In this document: positions 1 to 11,500 of the stretch, piece after piece
How positions within the stretch are numbered: the first letter of the stretch is position 1
How the letters are laid out: every line of letters starts with the position of its first letter
Assembly (NCBI RefSeq): GCF_910592395.1
Contig: NC_088310.1
Span: 13,523,501 to 13,587,500, forward strand
DNA: 64,000 nt
Direction of reading: 5' to 3'
DNA from: Lineus longissimus
Taxonomy: Eukaryota; Nemertea; Pilidiophora; Heteronemertea; Lineidae
Notes under the pieces: model-generated
Told to the model about the DNA's origin: nothing
The model's input: the letters and a program-made list of their open reading frames with translations, nothing else
Databases searched by the model: none
Made by a program: the position numbers and the translations under genes

Positions 1-119
1 CGCATTTTGCCACCTGGGGAGCTGAATGTGAGTCGAATCGCACATTTTCTTTTCTGTAAGCATCCTTTCCTGCGCTGTTAACATACAAAACCATATTTGA
101 AGTGCCGCAGTTCTATGGT

Positions 120-212
120 TACAAAATGCCCAACATGGCTGGATGGAAGGACGGACACCAATCGAATAGCTATTTGACTAGCTCCGCTGACTTTGTCAGC
201 TGAGCTAAAAAT
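120..212 (+). repeat. 3' end of a dispersed repeat (GGAYGG...CAGCTGAGCTAAAAAT family)
   Basis: The segment runs from a 'ttacaaaatg' word through a short GGATGG/GGACGG stretch to the terminus GTCAGCTGAGCTAAAAAT. The same order of words occurs at about 31725-31874, where the GGATGG part is expanded into a microsatellite. A related end, AGGTGAGCTAAAAA, occurs near 60103-60117. These are 3' ends of one interspersed family; the 5' part of this copy lies left of the window. Confidence 0.6.
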
Positions 213-764
213 AATGTCATTCCCATACATGTACTTGTCGAATTTCGACACAGACTAAATAGGCTTAGGTAACCCAATGCATTAACACCATACATGCGTG
301 TGACCATGTGAACCGTATCGAAATCATAGTCACACAAATACGCCAAATTCACCATATAAACCTTGCTAACATCCCTAATTATTAGGGAGCTCTAGCGAGC
401 TTTATGGTTAGAGAGTGTGTGTATACCATCAACGAAAAAAACTTGACCCGGAACCAGAAAACCTCCACACCCAGGTGACATTTTTGCACGCGAATCGTAT
501 ACGCTAATGCACAGCAATTTACCTGCGGAGAGATTTTCTTTTTCCAAACAATTCAGCGGGACGCTACGATGTTTACGCACAGAAGTTGCTGTTCGGTTGA
601 AGATTTCGTCAAAACAGGGCGGAATCAAAGTGTAACGATACCCTGGGGCGAATCGAAATGCATTAAACAACAAGCTGCATCGCTGCCAGAGATTATTTTT
701 CTCTTTCCGCGAAGAAATCGTGCTTTGAACTGGCAAAATTCCGCAAAAGATTTTCCGTCTGCTA
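213..764. other. No confident gene
   Basis: Open frames occur on both strands (minus 392-736, plus 569-796), but neither shows a recognisable domain. A splice-donor-like CCGCAG/GTAAAT occurs on the minus strand near 524-533. If the promoter proposed near 1.0 kb is real, part of this stretch could hold introns or exons of a gene leaving the window on the left. Confidence 0.3.
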
Positions 765-984
765 ACTTTTCCGTAGTTTCAAGCGCACCAACATGATCGG
801 TCCGGGGCTGCCCGTTTCGACGACGATTTCGTCAATATCATGGGGTGTGACAATATGTCGACGGTCTGGTTCCATTAATAATGCAATAATCTTGAAAGTA
901 CATTGGTCTCAATGTCTATTTCCCCGTTTCCATGTCAAAATCCTACCGTGAAACCTGAAACCACTCGTCCACAACACTGGCCAT
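765..984 (-). CDS. Possible 5' exons of an unrecognised minus-strand gene
   Basis: On the minus strand an ATG at 984-982 has an AAAATGGCC context and begins MASVVDEWFQ; it can stop or splice at CAG/GTTTCA (955). After an acceptor-like TTTCAAG at 891-892, a second open stretch from 890 to about 765 encodes IIALLMEPDRRHIVTPHD, followed by an acidic, hydrophobic segment, before a stop. The two pieces are in phase if spliced at 955 and 890. The start sits just downstream of a palindromic NRF1-type word. I do not recognise the protein, it is short, and the donor is weak; this is a tentative gene start only. Confidence 0.25.
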
Positions 985-1012
985 TTTAATTTTCCGTAGA
1001 AAGCGCATGCGC
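979..1012 (-). promoter_or_regulatory. NRF1-like and YY1-like promoter words
   Basis: GCGCATGCGC, the palindromic NRF1 consensus, lies at 1003-1012. About 20 bp into the minus-strand transcript is AAAATGGCC (979-987), a YY1-type initiator that also supplies an ATG. The pair is typical of housekeeping animal promoters. Function is inferred from the words alone. Confidence 0.35.
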
Positions 1013-1883
1013 ACTTAACTCAAACGCACGCGCTACCCTCAGGTCTCACAAGCCGGTGCGGAGGCCAGGCCTACCTGCCTCCAAAAATGACGCGACGTCA
1101 TTTCATGCATACCCCTGTTCCAGCGGCTGTAGACTTGGCAGTACGTTACTCTCACACAAACCAATACATTTCTGAATAGCATGTCTCTTGTATTGTAGAA
1201 TACATCTGACCAAGTTTGACCAAGTGATCAGGTGTTAATCTTGAAGTTATAAGGCATAGAGGTGAAATTTTTTCAAATTTGCGTTATACAGGGTGTCTCA
1301 TGCATTGTGCTACATCAGTCTATGCATGACTGTATGTCTAGGCGACGTTGGTCTTTTTGAATTAGAATATAAATCTTAATTACACTTGGGTCTTGGGATC
1401 ATTATGCTTATCTCCGGGCAAAAATACCTATCCTTCTCCTGTTGTGTTTAGTTTCCCACATTCTCCCCACTTATTTTCTATAGGGGCCTACTGCGACAGC
1501 GTCTATTGGGTCAACTGCCATGATGGCATCATCCTAACTATATCCCCCCTCTCCCACCCACCAACTACTCGCCATCAATCATTGACATTGTGTGCTAGCC
1601 AACTGCTTCTTCGGTAAACTGCCATGATGGCATCATCCTAACTATATAACCCCCCCCCCCCCTACCGAGTCTTCTCGCTTACCAGCCCTATTAACGAAGA
1701 GCTCCCTATCAAGGCCTGAGCCTTCCACATATTAATACCATGTTGTTCCTCATACCTTTATTAAATAAATACATCGTTTTGATGGAATGTCTTTGCGTTT
1801 TTATTCCACAATCGCGACTTGAAACCATGCCAAAACCACAGAAATCAGCGCCGCGTCAGCCATTTCAAGCCGTGTTTACGTTT
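1013..1883. other. Intergenic, with a direct repeat
   Basis: No gene is supported. A word of about 36 bp beginning AACTGCCATGATGGCATCAT occurs twice, at about 1514-1550 and 1617-1653, each copy followed by a C-rich run. An AATAAA-like word occurs near 1763. Confidence 0.4.
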
Positions 1884-2058
1884 TGACGTCATCGATGTTT
1901 TCACCTAATTATGCAGGAAAAATATGCATATTCAAACTTCCCGCGCCGTGTTATTTATCGTCTGATCCAATCAAAATTTGGAATCCCCTTTATTCGTCAC
2001 TAAATTTACATATATCACGTGGTTAGCCGCCAAAACGATGGGAAATAAACACGGGCGA
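1884..2058 (+). promoter_or_regulatory. Candidate promoter: CRE, E2F-like, CCAAT, E-box
   Basis: A perfect CRE (TGACGTCA, 1884-1891), an E2F-like TTCCCGCGCC (about 1938-1947), a CCAAT box (1968-1972) and a CACGTG E-box (2016-2021) lie in order within 175 bp upstream of an ATGGCCGCC start at 2059. The clustering before a donor-terminated open stretch supports a plus-strand promoter. Confidence 0.4.
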
Positions 2059-2116
2059 ATGGCCGCCGTCAGTTCAACAGAACAGCCGCTCTTTTTGGAT
2101 GAATTACAGCCAAACG
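2059..2116 (+). CDS. Candidate first coding exon (MAAVSSTEQP...)
   Basis: ATG at 2059 in an ATGGCCGCC context opens 19 codons and ends at a good donor (CAAACG/GTGAGT, 2117), phase 1. I could not join it in frame to the acceptor-bounded segments at 2923-2996 or 3164-3280: both joins meet a stop. It may belong to an isoform, use an exon I missed, or be a first exon of another gene. Confidence 0.3.
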
Positions 2117-3163
2117 GTGAGTAATCCTTACAGCTAACCCCCCCAGAATGACAAAGCAATCAATGGAGAGGACGAATATGAAATTCCATTGAAATAGACC
2201 CAATAATAAGCCGCCGCCGAGGGAAATTCCATGACACCCCGCGTAATTTTGCTATGACTCAAATGCAGTGTTGTGGCGATCTCGTCTCCAGCCATTCATA
2301 GTCGCTACGCAACACATTTTGTGATGGCGTAACGCGATTAACGTCCTGCGGGCGAGATTGGCACTGGGCTGTTCTTCCCCAAATTGATAAATCGTAGTTC
2401 TTCCGTATATCGACGTATTTATGAGGAATTTTCTTGACAAAAACAAAGTGTAGATTAATGGAAGTAGACCAGATGAAAAATATTATTAATATCAATCCCA
2501 GTTAGGTCGTAAGTGCCGTTTGATATTTTTTGGTGCGGTGGGAGGGCAAACAATTGATGCGAGCAGCCGTTCCTACGTAAAATAGATAAGAAAAGCTGGT
2601 CCCATTTATTGTTTGTACCCCCTCCGATTTATTTTATTGACAGTAGATTTGAATTGTGAAGTCATATTCAGTTCTTTATTGCCATTTTTTATTAACCCTC
2701 TATGTACCAGGATGTCTGAAATTTAATTCAACTGTCTTTTCAACAAATATGTCAATGAGAAGGCAACAGGAAAGTTGTTTGAGTCAAGTAATCGTACACA
2801 CAGTATTGCAATAATGTGGTGCTTGCAATGATATTGAATTTAACCCTTCCATCCATGCTGGTAGACCACTCACTCATCCCCTGCTAATTTATTTATTCTG
2901 ACTTCTGCTCTCTCTGTTTCAGCAAAATGTACCGGTAGGCCTACTGACCTGAAATACAAGTACCCTGTCCTTGCCTGAAAAAAAGATTACACTCAGGTAA
3001 GTCTACCATTGATTGATAGTAATTGATAGTGAGTTATTGATGGTCATCAATGTTTCAGTACAAGGAAAAGCACCTAAGGCGCTATCAGCCTATTCAGTGA
3101 ACCTGGATCCACCCCTGAATGAATGTAAATCTGCAATAACTCCTTTCTGATTTGATTTTTCAG
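2117..3163. other. Non-coding, possible 5' UTR exon at 2923-2996
   Basis: TTTCAG at 2917-2922 and CAG/GTAAGT at 2994-2999 bound a 74-bp segment with no long open frame. It may be a 5' UTR exon of the gene that starts at 3165. Nothing else is recognised. Confidence 0.3.
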
Positions 3164-3164
3164 C

Positions 3165-6100
3165 ATGTACGCCAGGCTGCCAAAGTCAGTGATACTCGGG
3201 GCAGGGTATTCAGTATTGCTGGAAAAGCTCCCAGAACACCCCCACTTTAACTTCAACTATCTTAAAGATGATTCACAAAGGTAATACAGGGCTATCCAAT
3301 TTTCCTCACTTTGCTCAGCTTTCATGCTTTACTGTTTAAGCACTTTGAGATACCAGTATACTTAAAGAAATTGCTTGCAACATGCATCAAACTGGGTTTT
3401 GGTCCTTTCACTTGAGTAGCCAACAGTTGACCTTGGGTATTCTAATAATGTGGCTAACAAAATTTTGATGACAGAATGGCACCACATTATTGCTTCTATA
3501 TCAATGATAATGTCAATGGAGAAAAAAACTACTGACAATATTTTAGTTTCAAATGAATTTGTTTTTTTCTTTTCAGCATAAACAATAAAGTCTGGCAGTT
3601 CCTGCAGGTGGAGGAAGAAACTGGGCTGTCCAACAGAGACTCCCTCTCACTTTATTTCACCGCTAAAGGGCTGGAGGGATTTGAGGAATCTGCTACAGCA
3701 TATCTCTATTGGACACCAGTCAAGCTTCTCTTCCGCACACTTCATCACCTTAATCTTATCCCTAGAACAAAATCAGAACTACAGTTACACGCCAAATTGA
3801 AAAAAATAGAAACTAAATTCCTGACACTACAAAAAAATTATAATGCTCGTTGTTGCAGAGGTGGTGAAAAGCAAAAAAAACTTTTAGAAGAATTCCTTTC
3901 AAGGCCGTTTCAAATGCAGTCAGTTGCATCTCCTGCTGTACCCTCTGCTGCTCCTCCCGGTACTGTAACTGTTTCTTCTCCTGCTCTATCTCCTCCAAGG
4001 ACAATCTCTACAGTTATCTCGCCTCTTATAAAAACTCCAAGAGCTGCTTCTCCTTACAGTGGTGGCCTTCGGAGTGTAGAGACTGGTGTTCAGGTTAATA
4101 GTCCTCAGATTAAGACAACTCCTGCTATACGTAGAAGCCTAACTGCAACCAAGAGGGAACTCTTCAAGGTTCAGTCTTCCGTTGGTCGCAAAGCAGATGA
4201 ACTTTCGAGGCAGGCTGAAAAACATGAACATTTGAAATTTAAGATAAGACAAAAGGAGAACAAAATCATTGAACTGAACAATAAATGTAAACAGGTTGTG
4301 AACTCTGCAGATGGTAAACGGGTGAAGGCATTAGAAAAAGAAGTAGGACAATTGAAGAATCAGATCAAGGAGCTTAAGGCTACAGTTGAGGGTTTGCTTG
4401 ACAATGAAAACCAAATGGCGGAGTCGCTTGTCTCCGCTACCAACAGATATGTTGACTCTGAAAAGCGTGTTCGTGCAGTTAGAGCAGGAAAACGTAGGGC
4501 TACACAGAAGCTCTCGGACATTCGTAGACATATTCTTGCCATCTGTTCAAACCTAAAAACTGGCTCTGGAGATGTCATGGTCATGGATCTTTGTGCAAGC
4601 CTACAGCAGATGCCTGACATTGATAAAAACACATCAGCAACTTTAAAAGAAATTGTATCTGGTTTGACTGCCCCTCTTCCCACAAAAGAGAAGGGGGCAT
4701 TCAAGGAACATATTGCAGTGTTGGCAATGCAGTTGCAGTTGTTAGGAGTCCCTCAAAATACAGTGGGGGAGGTAATGAATGAATGCTCAAAAAGACTCTA
4801 TAACCGCTGTTTGAGTGATAGTGTTTCAGCTAGGACAGCTGGCAGGATGATTCGACAAGGAGGTATTTTATCAGATGCTCAATTAGCGTTGGCGCTCTCA
4901 GATACTTCCTCCAGAGGACTTCGTGTGGGACAGGACACTACAACTCGTGGAGGGGTCGAACATGTTGCGACAGCGTGGGCCGGAAGAAGTGAGAATAATG
5001 AAGTATTCAATATGCAGAGCCGTGTCGCATGGTTGCCCAATCACATAGCAGAAACACAGCTTGAACACATAAAATGTGTTGTTGAGAAGTCCAATGATCT
5101 GCTAAAAACTTTAGACTTGGAACCACAAACAAAGGCATCTCTAGCCTATGTTGTGGACTTCATGGGTGACCATGTCAATTCCAAATTAGTCAGATTGTTG
5201 AGGGAGAAGCATTTGTCTGATCTTGAAGAACTTGTTGAGAATGGAGAACTGACTGATAGTGATAGGGAGGTTTTTTCTGAACTCTTCTACAGTGCTTGCC
5301 AGATGCATTCTGGCGCTAAAGTTTCAAGGTCGTTCTATGAAGGAATGCGAGCAATTGAGCCCCCTGATTTAGCTAAAACCTTTGGCAAATACGGAATACG
5401 GCGAGGGGCTGGAAGTACGTTTGATTCACTAGGTGCTCGAGTTGTTGAATTTGCCAGTACTCAGTTTTCACCAGATCAGTCCAATACAGCTGATTTTAAC
5501 TGGTCTGGTGTATTTCCTGGATGGTGTGATGAACATGGACATTCTTACATCAAGCTAGATTTCGTGAATAAAAACCGCCACTATCGCCATGAGCATAATT
5601 CCGGTCGGCTTATTGAATTAACAGACAGTATCCTACACTTTTACCAGGACCAGCTGTCCACAAGGGACGACGGTTTGACCTTGAGGAACAAGGACCAATT
5701 GGTGTTTGAATGCCTCCAAAATGATGAGGTCAAATCTCAGCTTACAGCTGCAGATTCACTTGATGCCATGTTTTTTAAGCCATTTATGGCTATGTTAAAA
5801 GCTGAGGAGACTGACGTAATCACTGTCGGCCCATACATTCGTAAAGCTTATGAATTTTTGCATCAAGCTGGCAATGAGGAAGAATTTGCCAGATCTATGC
5901 TCTCTGGAATGTCGCTTTTGTATGAAGGAGAACATCTCCGACGTGATGGCAAAGATTTCAGGAAAAAGCCTGTTGGTGTTTCTGTGTATGGTGACGGTAT
6001 TCTCGAACGATCAGTAGCATATCTAATGGCAGGGTGCCAGACTGCAGCCAAAGGTTTGCGTAAAATTTCTAGTGAATATTTTGATGGAGGACATTATTTT

Positions 6101-6325
6101 AAACCCTCTGTCAAACAGTCAGTGTTACTTTCTGGGTTTGATGCACACAGCGACCGATTGGAAAGTAACCTTGGTCAGTTTAGCCAACAGAGATCCAGAA
6201 TGCCTCATGCTCGTGTTCAGACAATTACTAGCCATGTTTCCATGCGTGCAAATAAAACTGTCGCGGCCATAGGAAGGGATGAAAGACTAATGTCATGTTT
6301 GCCTAAAGTGAGGAAGGAAACTTGA
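3165..6325 (+). CDS. Coiled-coil, transposase-like protein (two exons, C-terminus lost to frameshift)
   Basis: The first exon (ATG 3165) starts after TTTTTCAG and ends at CAAAG/GTAATA (3280). The second starts after TTCTTTTCAG at 3577. The split codon AG+C closes in phase, so the 905-codon open frame, which alone has only a GTG at 3608, gains an ATG start. The product has a Ser/Pro/Thr-rich stretch, a long charged coiled coil (roughly residues 200-300 of the large frame), a Gly/Thr-rich GQDTTTRGGVEH motif near residue 442 and an ESNLGQFSQQ motif near 851. That motif order resembles large uncharacterised invertebrate families I regard as transposase-derived; this is from memory, not a search. 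The frame ends TGA at 6325, but the next frame continues with a plausible C-terminal domain. Confidence 0.7.
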
Positions 6326-7184
6326 GCGAAAAGAATCTGAAGTGACTGTTAGACAACAGCTGACATCTCTGTCTCATGCCAATAAGGCTCACCGTAATAC
6401 GCTAAGAAAAGCATTGGAGACCAGACAAAATACTAGGTTGGCAAGGCGTACCAAACTCAAAACTCAAGTACAAAGGGATGGAATGTGTTGCAATTCTAAG
6501 GATGTTGATGCTCTTTGTACTAAGTATAGGAGAAAGGTAGCTCAGCGCAATGTGTTGAGACAGCACATAACGTTTTTCAAGAATAGGCATAAGGATGTGA
6601 TTGTCCCAGAGCATCAATATCTGTTCAGGTTTTCAAAAAATAAGCTCCAGCTGGACAATGCTGGGTTGGTAAAAAACCTCAAACGGATTGTGGCTGAATA
6701 CGAAATAGCAGGGACGGTGGAAAATTCAACTGATAATCCTGCTGTAGGCCAACACACAGCACCAGAGCACACTTACCGCTCAGTTCAGGATGTTCAGGCA
6801 ATGGAGCCAGACACTGCATCTCTGAACACTGCACCTGCAAAGAAAAAGAAAAAAAGTCGAAAAGAATTCCAAATCAAACCGTTCAATTTTACAGAAACTG
6901 ATAAGTGGGTTGTGATCCTTTTTGAGGATCGATGGTATCCTGGCCGCATTGACAAAATAATAGATGAAAATAATGCTGAAGTGACTTACCTGAAACCTCT
7001 GAAGGAAAGCCTTGACTGCCAACATTTCATGTGGCCAGATGCCGCAGCGCCAGAAGTCTATCGCACTAATTCAAAGGCAGTCATATATTCTGATTTTTCA
7101 ATTCGCAGTGTTGGCAACCCTGTTAGATATTTCACGCTCAGCAAATTCAAGGAAATTACAAAAGTTTATAATAAACTTTTGTAA
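6312..7184 (+). pseudogene. Displaced C-terminal part of the preceding protein (+1 frame)
   Basis: Another frame is open from 6312 and overlaps the end of the upstream frame; no ATG explains a separate start (a GTG at 6342 is the first candidate). It encodes a basic region, a poly-Lys stretch (nuclear-localisation-like) and a small beta-rich module with WVVILFEDRWYPGRID and a downstream QHFMWP motif. That arrangement resembles the Tudor/SH3-like tail seen in related invertebrate transposase-like proteins. The simplest reading is a one-base indel near 6312-6320 in the ancestral gene. A programmed shift or a short unrecognised intron is less likely. The stop is TAA at 7182-7184. Confidence 0.6.
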
Positions 7185-7289
7185 CTCTTTCAATTTGCTG
7201 GATGTTATTCATGTAGATGAATTGTAACCCAGAAAACTGTAACAAATACATGTATATTCTGGTTTTCCCATGATACTTCTTTTATTAGA

Positions 7290-7522
7290 TTAAGGGTTGG
7301 CTGTAGGCACCACCATTTTCGCTAGAATGTGCAATCTTGGAGCAACCAGAACTCTTCCAAAATGAAGTGAATTCAAATTTCAAGGATGGTATGCAGTTCT
7401 TTGTTTTCCAGGGAACTGCATACCAGCCTTGAAATTGGTATTCACTTCATTTTGAATGAGTTCTACTTGCCCCAAGATTTCAAGCTCTAGCCAAAATGGC
7501 GATGCCTATAGCCAACCCTTAA
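7290..7522. mobile_element. 225-bp foldback MITE with TTAA target duplication
   Basis: TTAA (7290-7293) and TTAA (7519-7522) flank 7294-7518, which begins GGGTTGGC and ends GCCAACCC. The two halves are inverted repeats almost throughout (for example CCATTTTCGCTAG against CTAGCCAAAATGG, and GGTATGCAGTTC against GAACTGCATACC), so the element folds into one long hairpin. TTAA duplications are characteristic of piggyBac and Kolobok-type transposases; no coding capacity is present. Confidence 0.85.
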
Positions 7523-7559
7523 AAAGTTACCAACTGGTCATCGAATGTTTGTCTCATAA

Positions 7560-8230
7560 GTACATGCCGTGATATGCATTACGGCAAAAACTGTACTTTT
7601 TGGTGGAAAAACGCATATTTTTCACCCAAAATGGTGGTTGAGTCACCTTCTTATCTGACAAAAATGGTATCATATGTTCATAAAGTTTAATTCTATCCTG
7701 GTTAATCTGGTTATTTGGACATATTTATGAAGTTTCAAAAATTTCGGCAGAAATCGTGTTTTTTGGTTGAAAAATGCTTCTTTTCACCCAAAACAACAAC
7801 CCAGTCACATCCTGATACAACAAAGTTGCATAAGATTGCCTTATATGCATATAAAGATCAATTCTATGTGGGTTTGTATTGCTATTTTGGCAAATTTATC
7901 AAGTTCTGTGCATTTCGGCAAAAATCATGCATTATTGAAGAAAAATGCATTTTTTCACCCAAAACACATGTTCAGGCACTGGCAGGGCCTAAATATTGTA
8001 AATAGTAGTAGTAAACACCTTATTCATGAATTTTCTGCTGTTAATCTGCATCAAATTGGTGAATTTTGAATATAATCCAATTTTTGTCAGAATTCTTCAC
8101 TTTTTGAGAGAAAACATCAAAAAACTCATTTTCCCCCCAAAATTCACAAATATTGAAACGAAAATTCTGCCTATTTTTCCAAATTCACCATTTTGGTCAA
8201 TTTCTTAGCCTTGTTTTGTCAGAAATTGCA
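7560..8230. repeat. Degenerate tandem repeat, about 170-bp period, four units
   Basis: Blocks of the form TTCGGCA-AAAATC...GAAAAATGCAT-TTTTTCACCCAAAA recur near 7576, 7740, 7911 and (weakly) 8087, giving a period of about 165-176 bp. Short open frames here follow the repeat and are not genes. Confidence 0.65.
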
Positions 8231-8593
8231 ATGATTGAAAAAATCACATGGTCACACCTTTAATTTTTATGGTGAAATTGCTTGATTTGGCCAAGTTCAA
8301 GATCATGTGACCTTGAAATGAAACATTGTATACGCTTATGGAGTATAAAAATAAAATCTCCTTAGTACCCTTCTTATACCTGAAAAATATCAAAAAGATG
8401 TTAGCTTTACTTTTTTCTCTACATTGATTTCAATTTCCCATTAAACCCAAAAGTTAATGCATTAGCTTTGCCTAAGCCTAGACTAAACCACAAAATGCAC
8501 GGCACAAGAAATAGCATTGAGGAATAAATTACACTGCAGTAAGGCATTGCAAAAAATGACAAACCATTGAGAGGTCTAAAACGTAATACTAAC
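8231..8593. other. Non-coding; 3' flank of the minus-strand gene
   Basis: No gene is recognised. On the minus strand an acceptor-like TATTTTTCAG lies near 8374-8383. Joined in phase to the donor at 8593, it would add one codon and a stop, so a terminal exon could lie here. Confidence 0.25.
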
Positions 8594-11500
8594 CTTTTTC
8601 TTTTCACTAGCAACCTTTGTGTGACGGTATGAGTTTATGCGGCGGTATGAGTTTGGAGTCATCGAGAAAAGGGGGACACATTTTTTTTGGCAAATGAGTG
8701 GATCTTGAGCGAAGCACAGAATGACGCGGGGATTACGTTTCTGAGAACGTCGTAGGAATAGTTCGCGCCTGCGTAGTTCGTTCAGCATATCATTAAAATT
8801 GTGTCGCGGAAATTTCGATTTTGTCGTCCGTAATTCTTGAATATTCCCCTCCACTTTCCAGGTAAGTAACCTTAAATCATTTAGTCATGTGTAGTAAAAC
8901 TGGTAGATCAGATGTATATTGACATGCAAAAGGTTAGAGATGTTTGTAAATAGTTTTCGGCAAATTTGTTGAGCGTCGAGCCTCGGGCTGTCAGAATGGC
9001 TGGATCAGCTGTGCGCGCTTGAGGGTTTTTGCGGGTTTTAACACTTTGTGTGCGGGGATTTCTTGATGTTTTCTCAGGTTTAGGCCTAACTCTGTCAATT
9101 TCTTTTAGATTAACTAGCACGGCTAGTCACTCTAATGTTTATTGTATATACTTGGATTATATAGGCAGTGGGCCTATATCGGGTATAATTACTATAGATA
9201 TCACTGGTATTTTGATTGTACACATTTCTAAAGGTCAAAGGGCTGTTATGTGACAATATTTCTCTTTCATGTATGTATTTCGCCATTGTAGTTCGTTCAG
9301 CATATCATTAAAATTGTGTCGCGGAAATTTCGATTTTGTCGTCCGTAATTCTTGAATATTCCCCTCCACTTTCCAGATCTGTCCAGGTAACAATTTTGGG
9401 GGCTCAGCCGGGAATACACAAGTTAAAGGACAGAAGGAAGGATATAAAACTGAACCATGGCATTAGAGGGTGAACGGACGAAGGTGTTGCTGTCCTTGCG
9501 ACGCAAATTATACAGTACGAATAGCGACCGGTTAGAGAAGGCCGTGGAGAGTTGCTTCGAGGAAAACAGTGGACTCGGTATGGAAGAGATGCTATCTCTT
9601 TACGAGGACGAGATGGAGAAATCGAAGGAAACCGAGGATCATGGTGTGAAGAGGTTGACCGAGTTACTGGAGGGCCTGACGGGGGTTACAAAGCCAGGAG
9701 CTACGGACCCCGGCGTCATCTCGGAAAAGATGGTTGTGGCACAGAAAGTGGAGAAACCAAACGTGGTCTTTCATACACAAAATTTTAAATTATCAAATAA
9801 TATTGGAGAACGCTCCAATTGTTTGAGTTATCTAAGTTTTCTTCGTCAAGTGGAAGCAGGTCGTAAGCGCGGATACTCGGAAATGGACATTTTGGACGGT
9901 GTGGTCCGGGCAATTTCATCTGTTCTGTCTGTTTTGGAGAAAGAACAACATAGTGCGTTGGGTCTAGTCAAGATTGGAAAACAGAATGTGGTAGTTCCCA
10001 AGGGGAAAACTCTAAAGGTCAGGTGCTTCACACGTGTCGGCGCAGAAAACTCTAACCACCAGGCAGTATTTTCTAGTGAGGGGTATAACCACTGGGATGG
10101 AGCAATACAAGTTCCACAGGCGCTAGTTAAAGTACAGAGGGGGGCTAGTTGCGCTGTAACTATTCCAATTAGCAATTTTTCAGACCATGACGTCGTCTTA
10201 CATAGAGGAATGACAGTGGGACGGTTAGAATCAGTCAGGTCTCTCATCACTGTGGTACCACCCAGAGACGGGGAAAAGCTGATGGAATTTGGAAGAGAAG
10301 TCCATGGTAGAGAGGTTGGAGCGCAAGAGGTAAGTATCGATAGTAGGACGGATAAGCCTGATTCATGGGATCCAGATGTGGAACTAGATGAAACTGTCTT
10401 AAATCCAGAACAAATCACTATGGTAAGAAAGATGCTTAGAGATGAATGTCATGCCTTTGCTAAGGATGAAAATGACATTGGTTGTGCTCCAAGTTTGCAA
10501 TTAGATATTAAGTTGAAAGATGATTTTCCAGTCTCACAACCGTATCGGGCATTGCCACCACCACTCTACCAAGAGGTAAAAGATTATGTCACTGACCTAC
10601 TGAACCGAAATTGGATACAGAAGAGTACATCTTCTTATTCTAGTCCTATGGTGTGTGTCCGTAAGAAGGACAACACTCTTCGCCTGTGCATTGACTATAG
10701 GGCCATCAATCAAAAGAGCTTTGTTCCGCAAATTCCAATGCCACGAATACAGCATGAAATTCAAACTCTGATTGGTAATCGCTTTTTCTCTGTCATTGAC
10801 CAGTCCAAGGCCTACCATCAGGGTTTTGTGAAAGAAAGTTGTCGACCTTACACTGCTTTCAGCACGCCATGGGGATTATATGAATGGTCTCGCATTCCTT
10901 TTGGTGTGTCAGGGGCTCCAGGTTGTTTCCAGAATTTCATGGAGGAAACTTTGGTAGATTTGCATGATAAATGTTGCATTCCCTATTTAGATGATTGTCT
11001 CATTTTCAGTAAGACCTTTGAACAACACATTGAAGATGTAAGATCGGTTTTGAAACGATTAAAGGATAAAGGTATCAAAGTGAAACCAAAGAAATGTATG
11101 TTGTTCAGGTTGGAGGTCAGGTTTCTGGGGCAGTTGGTTTCAGAAGGGGGCTATCGGATGGACCCAGCAGATATCAAACCTGTTCTTGCACTAAGAGAGA
11201 AAGAGCCAAAGACGGTAGGAGAGGTGAGGCAACTCATGGGACTACTTGGGTATTACCGGAAATTCATTCCAGACTTCAGTAGGCGGGCCAGAAGCTTGTA
11301 TGATCTGTTGAGCGAAGTCGATTCTGGTAAGGAACAGAAATCCAAAGGACGACAGAAGAAGCAAAGTAGGAAGACAAAGGGAGGAGGTCAGAAAGCATCG
11401 CGAGAGCGGATTGAGTGGAGAGACGAACATCGTCGCACATTGGATGAGCTGATTGAATGTCTGACATCGACCCCAGTGATGGCATATCCGGATTACGAAA

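Noticed and set aside
7715-8208. Small genes in overlapping frames
   Set aside because: The frames follow a degenerate 170-bp tandem repeat and share its words.
9846-10418. 190-codon antisense open frame
   Set aside because: Lies wholly opposite the Ty3 gag-pol frame; no domain. A shadow of the real coding strand.
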